64,000 nt of DNA from Ruminococcus flavefaciens AE3010 (GTDB lineage: Bacteria > Bacillota > Clostridia > Oscillospirales > Ruminococcaceae): the NCBI RefSeq assembly GCF_000526795.1, contig NZ_JAGT01000001.1, positions 1,759,001 through 1,823,000 on the forward strand, in the 5' to 3' direction. The first letter of the stretch is position 1. Each line of letters begins with the position of its first letter. The notes under the pieces were generated by a model. That model was given only the letters and a program-made list of their open reading frames with translations, made no database searches and had not been told where the DNA came from. The position numbers and the translations under genes were made by a program. Positions 1-7,832 of this stretch are shown here, one piece after another.

Positions 1-571
1 GGACTCTATTTCGTCAAGCTCATAACGGTCGATCTTATCAGGTCCGCCGTTTTCCTTTATCCACGCTTCGAGACCTTTTGCAAGTCCCCATACCTGCTTT
101 ATTTTATCCGCTTCTGCTCCCAAAATCGGCTCAGCGCTGATAACACCCTTGAATCTCAGCTTTTCATCCTCATTGAAGTTCATATACAGATCATGCTGTA
201 AATAAGTGACCGCTTCTTCCTCGGTCATACTGTCATTTACTGTCATTTCGTCATCATCATCGCCATTCATAGTCACTTTGACTATATCCATATAGCCCTC
301 GGGATACTGCATCAGAAGAGTCTTTTTGCGTTCATTTCCAACATATGCGTCAATAAAATCCCTGATAAGTCTCTCATATGAGCCTTCTTCAACAGTTTCA
401 GCCGCAGTCTCAGCTGTAGTCTCCTCCACAGCCTCAGCTGTTGTCGCTTCCTGTGAAGCCTTTGTTGTCGCTGTATTATCCGAAGCGTCCTTGGCAGCTT
501 TTTTTCCCGCAGCCTGTTAATGTACCGAATATTACTGTTAATGCGATGATTCCTGCAATTGCTTTTTTCAT
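1..571 (-). pseudogene. Lipoprotein gene, frameshifted at an A7 tract; 3' end outside window
   Basis: The start at 571 has a good ribosome binding site (CAGGAG) and opens a lipoprotein signal peptide, MKKAIAGIIALTVIFGTLTG followed by the lipobox Cys. After CGKK this frame meets a stop ten codons after the Cys. The +1 frame continues without a stop to position 1 as a Thr/Glu/Ala-rich linker and then a folded-looking domain (for example SYERLIRDFIDAYVGNERKK). The frames join perfectly if the run of seven A on the coding strand (positions 499-505) is read as six. The gene is therefore a lipoprotein with a single-base insertion, a sequencing error, or a slippage-switched gene. Several other exported lipoproteins in this window share the lipobox plus Thr/Glu-rich stalk design. 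Function is unknown and the C-terminus lies off the left edge. Confidence 0.75.
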
Positions 572-598
572 TTTTATTCTCCTGTCTTTTTTTGATAA

Positions 599-1693
599 TT
601 ATGGGTAATAGTAGTCCAGCAGCAGATTCACCACCATAGAATATGCACGGATACCGTCCTCTCTGCCGTTCATGCGGATATTGGTATCTATGGCAGCAGT
701 AGAAGCTTCGCTGACTGTCTCGGTTGAAATGACCTCCTTATCTGCGTTCTCCTCCCAATAATTCTCGGGCATGAACCTGAACCAGTCCCGCAGAACCTCG
801 TCGGAAATGCCCTCGGAAAGGGGCATTGCTTCCTCTATCTCGTTCTCCCAGACAGCATTATGTACGTACTCCAGCGCGTCAAGATAGCCCGAATACTGAA
901 ACTCCACATTGTCGCTGCCCGTAGCTGCCACAAAAGATATGAAATTCGCCTCGTCCTCCTGTATGAAGCCCTTTAAATGGGCAAGCTCATGGCAGACCGT
1001 TGACGGCAGATTCGCCCTGACCATATCATCGTTGTAGTTGGCTTCGATGGTGTATGGCAGGTATATTCCCGTCAGATTGGACTGACTCATGAAATATGAG
1101 AACTGTATTGGCTTGGGAGCGGGATAATAGCCGCGGAGCTGTGAATACTTCTCCCCTGTGCGCTTCATGGCGGTGCGTGCTTCGCTTTTGAAGTCGCAGG
1201 TAAGAGTGAAGCAGCCCTCATCGTCGCGGGGGACCTGCTTGGCAAGCTCGTTGCACTTCATGATAAGAGCCCCATAGAGCTCCGTTATCTCCTCGTCGGT
1301 ATGCTCATGCGCATTGGGGAAATACTTCTCGGAAAAGGGCGTGCACTGATACATGATGAAGCAGTTCATGGTCTCGGTAACAGTCACGTAGCATATTATC
1401 CACAGGGCGAGAGTCCCTGCAAAAGCGACTGTCCTGCGGCGTTTGCCCTTTCTGAAAATGAGCAGCAGCAGAAACAGGGGGATGCCGAATATCACCAGCG
1501 CAACTGCGGCAACGGTCAGCATTTCTCCCAGCGAGAACGGGAAAAGTCCGCTGATAAAGGATACGCAGTCGGATATCCTCGGAAATATCTTTGTAACGTA
1601 AAAGTCCGCAAAGGGACGGCAGAAACGCGCTATGATGTTTATGATTATCATCAGTCCTATAAGTATGAGCGGAACGCTGTATCGTTTCTTCAT
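599..1693 (-). CDS. DUF3810-family membrane protein with HELAH metalloprotease-like motif
   Basis: This is a 364-residue protein. The start at 1693 is chosen because GGGAGG lies seven bases upstream; an upstream in-frame start at 1717 has no such site. Three hydrophobic segments occupy roughly the first 110 residues, followed by a long extracytoplasmic or cytoplasmic domain containing CHELAHLKGF and, about 12 residues later, ENFIS-like DEANFISF. HExxH plus a downstream Glu is the zinc-binding arrangement of gluzincin-type metallopeptidases, and this whole layout matches the DUF3810 family, whose members are uncharacterised. Proteolytic activity is inferred from the motif only. Neighbours give no pathway hint. 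Confidence 0.8.
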   Translation of the reverse strand: MKKRYSVPLILIGLMIIINIIARFCRPFADFYVTKIFPRISDCVSFISGLFPFSLGEMLTVAAVALVIFGIPLFLLLLIFRKGKRRRTVAFAGTLALWIICYVTVTETMNCFIMYQCTPFSEKYFPNAHEHTDEEITELYGALIMKCNELAKQVPRDDEGCFTLTCDFKSEARTAMKRTGEKYSQLRGYYPAPKPIQFSYFMSQSNLTGIYLPYTIEANYNDDMVRANLPSTVCHELAHLKGFIQEDEANFISFVAATGSDNVEFQYSGYLDALEYVHNAVWENEIEEAMPLSEGISDEVLRDWFRFMPENYWEENADKEVISTETVSEASTAAIDTNIRMNGREDGIRAYSMVVNLLLDYYYP

Positions 1694-1802
1694 GGCTGAC
1701 CTCCCGAAAAGTAACATTAATTAGATTATATCACAAAAGCCTGAGAATGGCAAGGTTTGCAGGAGAACTCATGCATGGCAATATTTCCCCACCCCTGTAT
1801 AA

Positions 1803-1923
1803 CTGCACAAATATATAACAGTGTTTTTTGTGCAGGCATACAAATCTCGGACATTTTTCAAAAAATGTGAGAGAAACAGCAGTCTGAAACGTCTAATAAG
1901 TGAAAGCGCAAGCAGCGCTTATT
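1803..1923 (+). promoter_or_regulatory. Structured leader region of the dockerin gene (three inverted repeats)
   Basis: Three inverted repeats lie in the 240-bp gap before the dockerin gene: CTGCACAAA...TTTGTGCAG (1803-1835), ACATTTTT-C-AAAAAATGT (about 1851-1868) and AAGCGC-AAGCA-GCGCTT flanked by AATAAG/CTTATT (about 1895-1922). No convincing -35/-10 pair was found by eye. They may be operators or leader hairpins; no regulator can be assigned. Confidence 0.35.
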
Positions 1924-1963
1924 GAAAAACGAATAATACTTCACATAAAAAGGAGGTCATCTT

Positions 1964-2962
1964 ATGAAAAAAAGGTTATTATCAGCTGTTCTTGCAGCAG
2001 CACTCACATTGACAGCTTTTGCGGCTGTTCCCACGACTGCTTTGGCTGATGACATTAATTCCGCCAAAGGCGATGCAAACTGTGACGGCACAGTTGATAT
2101 GGCGGACGCGGTACTTGTCATGCAGGCGCTTGCAAATCCCGATAAGTACGGTGAAAACGGCACAGCTGAAGTTCATCTCACCCCACAGGGCATATCAAAT
2201 GCAGATATGGACGGCGACGGTCTTACTGTAGGTGACGCTCAGATGATACAATCCCTTCTCCTTGGCGTCATTTCTGTTCCTCAGCCGCAAGCTCCCGCAA
2301 CAGCTCAGGACGCAAGCTGGGGTTATGTTGCCTACAACGGAAAGACCATTTCTGCCGATCTGTACAGAACATTACAAAATATCACCGATCCGAATAACGT
2401 GATCTCTGTTTCACTTGAGTTCAGTACTGATTACAATTATGAATATAACGGCAAAACACTTATCGAATACCGTGATGACTGGGATTATCAGACCAGCCTT
2501 TACGAAAAATACGCACAGCTGCGCAAGGAGGGCGATTCGCTGAAATACAGCGAAGCATTGTATACGACAGGCAAGCCCGACGGCGAGAAGTGGGATAAGG
2601 ATTGGTACGAGCTAAGAGTAAAGTATTACGGTGAAGAATTCCTTGCAAGGTATATCGTTGACGGCGAATTCCTTCGTGATAAAATGGAAGCCGATTATGA
2701 GGCGTTCATAAATAATAAGGACGCAGGAAACGCTTATCGCATATTCCATGAAGCCCTTGATGAATACGACAGATATATGGTTCAGCAATCTATCAAGCAG
2801 CTTGAACAGAAGAACATCAGATACGAATACACTGAAACAAATAACGATCTGGTAATTTATATAACTGCTGCCGAATTTGAGGAATTCTCCCTTGAAAAGG
2901 TATCACGATACATTTTACCTCGTACAAATTCGGAATATGGCTACGATGCCGCTGATGTTTAA
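1964..2962 (+). CDS. Secreted protein with N-terminal type I dockerin and unknown C-terminal domain
   Basis: The 332-residue protein starts with a clear signal peptide (MKKRLLSAVLAAALTLTAFA, cleavage near ALA-DD at about residue 29) and has AAAGGAGG before the start. Residues 36-97 form a type I dockerin with both duplicated Ca-binding loops: GDANCDGTVDMADAVLVMQA and NADMDGDGLTVGDAQMIQSL. Dockerins bind cohesins on scaffoldin proteins, so the protein is probably cell-surface or cellulosome associated. The dockerin lies directly behind the signal peptide, whereas in most enzymes it is C-terminal. A short Pro/Ala/Gln linker leads to about 215 charged residues rich in Tyr, Asp, Glu and Lys, with no recognised catalytic motif. 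Confidence 0.85.
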   Translation: MKKRLLSAVLAAALTLTAFAAVPTTALADDINSAKGDANCDGTVDMADAVLVMQALANPDKYGENGTAEVHLTPQGISNADMDGDGLTVGDAQMIQSLLLGVISVPQPQAPATAQDASWGYVAYNGKTISADLYRTLQNITDPNNVISVSLEFSTDYNYEYNGKTLIEYRDDWDYQTSLYEKYAQLRKEGDSLKYSEALYTTGKPDGEKWDKDWYELRVKYYGEEFLARYIVDGEFLRDKMEADYEAFINNKDAGNAYRIFHEALDEYDRYMVQQSIKQLEQKNIRYEYTETNNDLVIYITAAEFEEFSLEKVSRYILPRTNSEYGYDAADV

Positions 2963-2984
2963 ACATAAGTTAACTGAATACCAA

Positions 2985-3013
2985 AAGAACCACAGGTGAT
3001 GCCTGTGGTTCTT
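2985..3013. terminator. Bidirectional rho-independent terminator
   Basis: A perfect 12-bp stem (AAGAACCACAGG / CCTGTGGTTCTT) with a 5-base loop sits between the convergent dockerin gene and the lipoprotein gene at 3017-3625. A/T-rich flanks on both sides suit termination of both. Confidence 0.8.
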
Positions 3014-3016
3014 GCT

Positions 3017-3625
3017 TTACTGTTCGGTTGTCGTTTCAGCGGTCGAAGTCTCGGCTTCTGTCACTTCCGTCACAGGCTCCGAAGCTGCCTGCTCCACGGT
3101 TATCTCAGCAGTTTTCATATCCGTGAACTTCATAGTCAGCTTATTGTTGGGCATATCAAAGCCGCTGAGCAATCCGTCCTTATCAACGGTGAGAGTATAA
3201 TCGCCGCCGTCAAGGCTGCCGCTGACTTTCAGCATGCCGTCGCTGTCCTCGCCGCTGAGCTCTTCAAGCTTTGCGTTGTCGTCCACAGCCCTGATGAGAT
3301 TCAGCATCATCGCCTTTACGGGCACTGCCGACTGGGGCACGGAAAAGTTCAGCCCCTTGTAGGACGCAATAACGTTCCCCTCGCTGAATTCCAGCTTCAC
3401 GCCACTGAGAGTATTGGGCTCGGAGAACTCTATCTGCCACACGCCCTCGCCGAAGCGCTTTATCTCGCCCTCGGCTTCAAGTCGGTCAAGATTAATGCTG
3501 ACTGCTGCCGAAAAAGCAGTTCCCAGACCGTTTCTGCGTGAGGTGCTGCCCACCTCGGGTACAGCGCAGGCTGCAAGGCACAGCACCGCCGCCATAGTCA
3601 GTACGAATGTGAATATCCTTTTCAT
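3017..3625 (-). CDS. Putative lipoprotein of unknown function
   Basis: A 202-residue protein. The start at 3625 is preferred over an upstream in-frame Met because AGGAGC precedes it and it opens a lipoprotein signal peptide, MKRIFTFVLTMAAVLCLAAC. The mature part contains alternating polar/hydrophobic segments suggestive of beta strands (for example VWQIEFSEPNTLSGVKLEF and GDYTLTVDKDGLLSGF), reminiscent of LolA/LppX-like lipoprotein folds, but this is only a resemblance. The C-terminus is a Thr/Glu-rich tail (AETSTAETTTEQ). It ends at the bidirectional terminator. Confidence 0.75.
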   Translation of the reverse strand: MKRIFTFVLTMAAVLCLAACAVPEVGSTSRRNGLGTAFSAAVSINLDRLEAEGEIKRFGEGVWQIEFSEPNTLSGVKLEFSEGNVIASYKGLNFSVPQSAVPVKAMMLNLIRAVDDNAKLEELSGEDSDGMLKVSGSLDGGDYTLTVDKDGLLSGFDMPNNKLTMKFTDMKTAEITVEQAASEPVTEVTEAETSTAETTTEQ

Positions 3626-3769
3626 AATACCAGCTCCTATCAAGCAATGAAAATATATTTTCACATCCGACCGTTCTTAATACGCTTACCTCAACCGAAA
3701 AGTCGGGGCACCGAGCCTGAAATTACATTCTTGTAAATGTAACCTGCGTTCCGCCAGAGGGGGCTTCCC

Positions 3770-5476
3770 TCAAACAGTCATATTTCTCTTCTTTTCCTTT
3801 AAAATGCCGAAAGCGTCGGAGATATTGCCGATGATATCCCTCGGCAGCATAGCCTCCATACCCAGCTTCCGAGCTGCCGTATCGCCTGCAAGTCCGTGCA
3901 TATAAACGCCTGCGCAGGCTCCGTCGAACACGCCGCAGCCCTGTGCCACAGCAGCACCTATCATGCCTGCCAGCACATCGCCGCTGCCGCCCACGCTCAT
4001 ACCTGCGTTGCCTGTATGGTTAGCGGCTGTGGAGTGGCTGTCAGCCACCACAGTGCCTGCGCCTTTGAGGACAACGGTTATGCCGTACTGCTCTGCGTAC
4101 TTCTCGGCGGCAATGAGCCTGTTCTCGGCTATCATCTCCGTGTCGCAGCTGAGAAGCCTTGCCATCTCCCCCATATGAGGTGTGATGATTATGTCCGTGC
4201 GCTTCTTCATTAAAATATCTATGTCCTTTGCTATGCAGTTTATGCCATCTGCGTCGATAATTACGGGACAGGGAGCATTCTGCGCCACAAATTTAGTAAG
4301 CTCTATAGTGTCGGGAGTTACTCCCATACCGCAGCCCATGACCACAGCGTCGGCTTTTTTCATTGCTTCTTCAAGGAGTTGGCGGCTGGTATCATAGAGC
4401 ATAAAGCCGTAATCGTCGCTTTCAAGCTCCAAGAACGTAGCCTCGGGAGCAAGTACGGAAACGGTGTCTATGCACTTTTCAACGGAAGCCAGACGGACAA
4501 GTCCCACGCCGCTCCTGAGAGCTCCCAGTGCGGCAAACGCCGCAGCTCCGCGCATGGAGGAGCTTCCTGCGATAACGAGGACGGTTCCGAAGTCCCCCTT
4601 GTGAGCGTCTCTGTCGCGCTTGGGCGGATACGATGCAAGGAAGTTTCTCTCGATACGGTAGTACTTCCTCTCGCCCTCCAGTATTTTCATAGCCTCATGA
4701 GGGATACCGATATCTGCAACTGTCACCTTTCCGCAGTATTTCTTCATTGGGAACTGGGACATACCCGACTTTATAAAGCCGAATGTGATAGTCTCGTCAG
4801 CCTTGAATATCCCCACGGCTGCCGTACCCGAGGAGCTGTTTCCGCCGCTTGGAACGTCCACCGCGATGCGGTAAGCTCCCGAGCCTATGCCAAAGATACC
4901 CATAGTATCCTTGTCAAGCTGTCCGTGGAAGCCTGTTCCGAAAACGCCGTCCACAAGGACCTGTGCTCCCACTATAGCACCCTTGATAAGTCCCATGCGG
5001 TTCTTCTCCGCAAGGAGTATATCATCAAGGGGATTGTGCTCCTTCTTATCGTCGGAGCTGCCTGCATTTTTTGGCTGTATGGTCATATAATCAAGCTCCG
5101 CCGCTTCAATGGCAGCTTCAACATTGCCGCTGCGGAAGCCCTCTATAAAGGTTATCCTCTCACGGGGAAGTCTGCTCAGCATCTCCTGAGCAAGGGGCGT
5201 CTTGGGAAGTCCGCCTATATGGATAACAGTTATCTTGTATCCCTTATAAACCAGTATATCAGCCGCCGCGAAGCAGTCGCCGCCGTTGTTTCCCGTACCT
5301 GCAAGGAATACCACCGAGCAGTCCTCGGGAGCCAGCTTTGCCTCGTTTCGGCAATAGCCCTCTATGAGCTCCGCAAGCTTTCCGCCTGCGTTCTCCATGA
5401 GCTGTCTCTTGGACACGCCCAGCTTCTCGGAGCGTTCTTCAAGTCTGCTCATTTGCTTTGGTGTAACTATCTGCAT
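3770..5476 (-). CDS. nnr: Bifunctional NAD(P)H-hydrate epimerase/dehydratase
   Basis: The enzyme repairs damaged NADHX and NADPHX. The N-terminal YjeF_N epimerase domain interconverts R and S hydrates, and the C-terminal ribokinase-like domain dehydrates the S form using ADP or ATP. The epimerase region (about residues 1-265) shows AGTGNNGGDCFAAA and DGVFGTGFHG. The dehydratase region shows GSSSMRGAAAFAALGALRSG, VMGCGMG, ITPHMGEMARL and the nucleotide loop SVGGSGDVLAGMIG. Length (568 residues) matches the fused YjeF type. The start at 5476 is preceded by GGGAGG; the upstream Met at 5506 is not. The gene lies 53 bp after the small membrane protein gene at 5530-6054, suggesting one transcript. 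Confidence 0.95.
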   Translation of the reverse strand: MQIVTPKQMSRLEERSEKLGVSKRQLMENAGGKLAELIEGYCRNEAKLAPEDCSVVFLAGTGNNGGDCFAAADILVYKGYKITVIHIGGLPKTPLAQEMLSRLPRERITFIEGFRSGNVEAAIEAAELDYMTIQPKNAGSSDDKKEHNPLDDILLAEKNRMGLIKGAIVGAQVLVDGVFGTGFHGQLDKDTMGIFGIGSGAYRIAVDVPSGGNSSSGTAAVGIFKADETITFGFIKSGMSQFPMKKYCGKVTVADIGIPHEAMKILEGERKYYRIERNFLASYPPKRDRDAHKGDFGTVLVIAGSSSMRGAAAFAALGALRSGVGLVRLASVEKCIDTVSVLAPEATFLELESDDYGFMLYDTSRQLLEEAMKKADAVVMGCGMGVTPDTIELTKFVAQNAPCPVIIDADGINCIAKDIDILMKKRTDIIITPHMGEMARLLSCDTEMIAENRLIAAEKYAEQYGITVVLKGAGTVVADSHSTAANHTGNAGMSVGGSGDVLAGMIGAAVAQGCGVFDGACAGVYMHGLAGDTAARKLGMEAMLPRDIIGNISDAFGILKEKKRNMTV

Positions 5477-5529
5477 ATAAATGACCTCCCTTTTTAGCGT
5501 TTTCACGCCGAAATTATATTACTATCCTG

Positions 5530-6054
5530 TTACTGCTGCTTTGTTCTCAGCCTTGCAGGAAGAGCTTTTTTGATATTCTCCAGCATCCTCTCGTCGGGAG
5601 CAAATATAAGTCTCGCCGAGCCCACTGTCTCATCGGTAAAATCCGCATAATACTCATGTGAAGCTATATTGTCCGTAGCCATTATGACTGTCATATCGTC
5701 GGACTCCTCCATGCCGTCGTCATATTTTCCGAAGTCGGTAAACTGGCGGATATTGGTGGAAAGCATCTCACGGCGCTTCTTCTTTGCGATTATCTTGTCC
5801 ACGTCAAGCTCGCCGTTGGTAAAGGTGTACTCGTACTCAACGTAGGTGTTCTGCACGTAATGATAAGTGCCGTAGCCTGCTGCCGCTGCAAGAGCCAAGC
5901 CAAGAAGTGACAGTATGGGATTTCTCAGCTGCAATATGGCAAGAGCCGCAAGGGTCAGCGTAAGGAGCGCTCCCACTACCATGACCATTACGCGCCTTGT
6001 TTTATCCGAAGACGTTTCGTTCTTTTTTACAAGCTGTTCTGCAAAATTATCCAT
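5530..6054 (-). CDS. Small two-TM membrane protein, DUF6106-like
   Basis: A 174-residue protein. The start at 6054 (MDNFAEQLVKKNETSSDKTR) has GGAGAT in front; the longer reading from 6132 would run through the promoter. Two adjacent hydrophobic helices (MVMVVGALLTLTLAALAILQ and ILSLLGLALAAAAGYGTYHY, about residues 22-65) are followed by a cytoplasmic domain with a basic patch (IIAKKKRREML) and a C-terminal part ending RTKQQ. It resembles the uncharacterised DUF6106 family of clostridia, assigned from memory of the N-terminal motif. It precedes nnr. Confidence 0.7.
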   Translation of the reverse strand: MDNFAEQLVKKNETSSDKTRRVMVMVVGALLTLTLAALAILQLRNPILSLLGLALAAAAGYGTYHYVQNTYVEYEYTFTNGELDVDKIIAKKKRREMLSTNIRQFTDFGKYDDGMEESDDMTVIMATDNIASHEYYADFTDETVGSARLIFAPDERMLENIKKALPARLRTKQQ

Positions 6055-6095
6055 TTTATTATCTCCATTCGGTATATATAAAGTGATGCATATTA

Positions 6096-6124
6096 ATAAT
6101 AACACATTTTTAGTCAGAATGCAA
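6096..6124 (-). promoter_or_regulatory. Promoter for the DUF6106-like/nnr unit
   Basis: On the minus strand TTGCAT (6119-6124) and TATTAT (6096-6101) are separated by 17 bp, about 40 bp upstream of the start at 6054. Confidence 0.55.
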
Positions 6125-6203
6125 TAAATCATATCATTTTTTTCAAATGCTTCATCTTTTTTTCACAAGTTTGCGTCAAGGGAGGATTTTTTTTGAAAAA
6201 GAC

Positions 6204-6232
6204 TTGATTTTTTTGGATTTGGGCTTTATAAT
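6204..6232 (+). promoter_or_regulatory. Promoter for the T-box/pheST operon
   Basis: TTGATT (6204-6209), 17 bp, TATAAT (6227-6232) immediately upstream of the T-box leader. Confidence 0.8.
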
Positions 6233-6240
6233 TGATGTAT

Positions 6241-6486
6241 AACCCGATGACTGAGAGAGTAAGTATGTGGAGGTCTCCTCAGAGAGGAGCGGTGAGGTGT
6301 GAGCGCTCTGTGACCGTCCGTACCGAAGTTCACTCACGAGGGGCAAGGCGGAAGCGCTGCGGCGATGCGGCGTAGTAGGCTGCGACGTAGGTCTGCGTTA
6401 GAGACAAGAGAGTGTCGGCTCTCCTGACAATGGGTGGTATAAAAGCAAGGTTTTAAGTCTTGTCCTGTTGGACAGGGCTTTTTTAT
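6241..6486 (+). ncRNA. T-box riboswitch, phenylalanine
   Basis: The leader starts with the stem I signature (CTGAGAGAGTAAGTATG, 6251-6267). It continues through a long stem I and carries the T-box core TGGGTGGTA at 6431-6439. It ends in a terminator stem AAGTCTTGTCC / GGACAGGGCTT followed by TTTTT (about 6454-6485). A TTC triplet at 6329-6331, followed by A, is positioned as the specifier and agrees with tRNA-Phe. Uncharged tRNA binding would stabilise the antiterminator and allow transcription of pheS and pheT. Assignment of the class is firm; the specifier is read from the sequence without a folded model. Confidence 0.9.
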
Positions 6487-6501
6487 TTAGTCACGACACA
6501 A

Positions 6502-6626
6502 AAAGAATTGAGAATGTAGAATTGAGAATTGAAAATTTTGGTATCGCCTGCGGCGATGATAATTATAATCAATGCCCGTCAGGGCACACAATCATTCTCA
6601 ACTCTCAACTCTCAATTCTCAACTAA
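6502..6626. repeat. Modular palindromic repeat, family A (AATTGAGAATT arms), copy 1
   Basis: The left arm (6504-6537) is built from degenerate AGAATTGAGAAT units and the right arm (6592-6624) is its inverse (CTCAACTCTCAATTCTCAAC). Between them lie two small palindromes, ATCGCCTGCGGCGAT (about 6543-6557) and TGCCCGTCAGGGCA (about 6573-6586). The element fills the gap between the T-box terminator and the pheS ribosome binding site. Confidence 0.75.
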
Positions 6627-6645
6627 AAAATTTTGAGGTGAAACA

Positions 6646-7674
6646 ATGAAAGAACAGCTTGAAAAAATCGAAGCGCTGGCTAAGCAGGAACTCAGCTCCT
6701 GTACAGAGATCAAGGCGCTGGACGACCTGAGGATAAAATTCCTCGGCAAAAAGGGTGAGCTCACAGCTATCTTAAAGCAGATGGGACAGCTCTCCGCAGA
6801 AGAAAGACCTGTTATAGGTCAGCTTGCCAACAAGGTAAGAGCAGACATCGAAGAGGCTCTGAACACTAAGCTTTCTTCACTGAAGGCAAACGCACAGGCT
6901 GCAAAGCTGGCAGAGGAGAAGATCGACATTACTCTCCCCGGCAAGCACGCTCCTTTCGGCAAGCTCCACCCTCTCACTAAGGTGGAGAACGAGATCAGAG
7001 AGATCTTCATCGGTATGGGCTTCAATATCGCTGACGGTCCCGAGATCGACGACGATTACCACGTTTTCGAGGCTCTCAATCTCCCTCCCGATCACCCTGC
7101 AAGAGATACTCAGGATACTTTCTACATCGAGGGTACTAACGAGACAGTTCTTCTCCGTACACAGACATCTTCCGTACAGGTACACGTTATGGAGAACCAG
7201 AAGCCCCCTATCCGTATCATCTCTCCCGGACGAGTTTTCCGTTCCGACGCCGTTGACGCTACTCACTCCCCTCTCTTCCACCAGATCGAGGGTCTCGTAG
7301 TTGACAAGGGCATCACAATGAGCGACCTCAAGGGCACTCTTGAAATGCTTATGAAGAAGCTCTACGGCAATGACTGCAAGCTCCGCTTCCGTCCTCACCA
7401 CTTCCCGTTCACAGAGCCAAGCTGTGAGGTAGATATCAGCTGCTTCAACTGCGGCGGCAAGGGCTGCTCAATGTGTAAGGACGAGGGCTATATCGAGCTT
7501 CTGGGCGCAGGCATGGTACACCCAAAGGTTCTTGAGAACTGCGGCATCGACCCTGAGGAGTATTCGGGCTTTGCATTCGGTCTCGGACTTGAGCGTATGG
7601 TAATGGGACGCTTCGATATCAACGATCTCCGTCTCCTTTACGAGAACGATACAAGATTCTTAGAACAGTTCTAA
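6646..7674 (+). CDS. pheS: Phenylalanyl-tRNA synthetase alpha subunit
   Basis: This is the catalytic alpha subunit of the alpha2beta2 enzyme that charges tRNA-Phe. It has 342 residues, the usual length. The N-terminal coiled-coil arm (about 1-90) is followed by the class II core: HPLTKVENEIREIF near residue 107, the motif 2 region RVFRSDAVDATHSPLFHQIE near 196, the FTEPSCEVDI segment, and motif 3 GLGLERMVMGRFDINDLR near the C-terminus. GAGGTG precedes the start. The gene is controlled by the upstream Phe T-box and is followed by pheT after 158 bp filled by another palindromic repeat. Confidence 0.98.
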   Translation: MKEQLEKIEALAKQELSSCTEIKALDDLRIKFLGKKGELTAILKQMGQLSAEERPVIGQLANKVRADIEEALNTKLSSLKANAQAAKLAEEKIDITLPGKHAPFGKLHPLTKVENEIREIFIGMGFNIADGPEIDDDYHVFEALNLPPDHPARDTQDTFYIEGTNETVLLRTQTSSVQVHVMENQKPPIRIISPGRVFRSDAVDATHSPLFHQIEGLVVDKGITMSDLKGTLEMLMKKLYGNDCKLRFRPHHFPFTEPSCEVDISCFNCGGKGCSMCKDEGYIELLGAGMVHPKVLENCGIDPEEYSGFAFGLGLERMVMGRFDINDLRLLYENDTRFLEQF

Positions 7675-7680
7675 ACTAAT

Positions 7681-7812
7681 TTCTGATTAAGCCATAAGCC
7701 TTTAGCTTATGGTGTCCGATTTTGCCGGACGGATAAAATTAATTTTTCAATATCATCGCCCACGGGCGATACCATTAGCTAAAGGCTGACAGCTGACGGC
7801 TAACGGCTCAAT
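7681..7812. repeat. Modular palindromic repeat, family C (GGCTAA arms), copy 1
   Basis: The left arm (TAAGCCATAAGCCTTTAGC, about 7687-7706) and right arm (AGCTAAAGGCTGACAGCTGA and on to CGGCTAACGGCTCA, 7775-7810) are inverse, degenerate GGCTAA-type units. They enclose two palindromic cores, GTCCGATTTTGCCGGAC (about 7713-7730) and ATCGCCCACGGGCGAT (about 7755-7770). It lies between pheS and pheT, about 10 bp upstream of the pheT ribosome binding site. Confidence 0.75.
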
Positions 7813-7832
7813 AAATCGAAAGGAAAAAAGAT

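Noticed and set aside
499..505. Programmed -1 ribosomal frameshift at the A7 tract
   Set aside because: The downstream domain is in the frame reached by skipping one base, not by stepping back one, so a standard -1 slippery event would not produce it.
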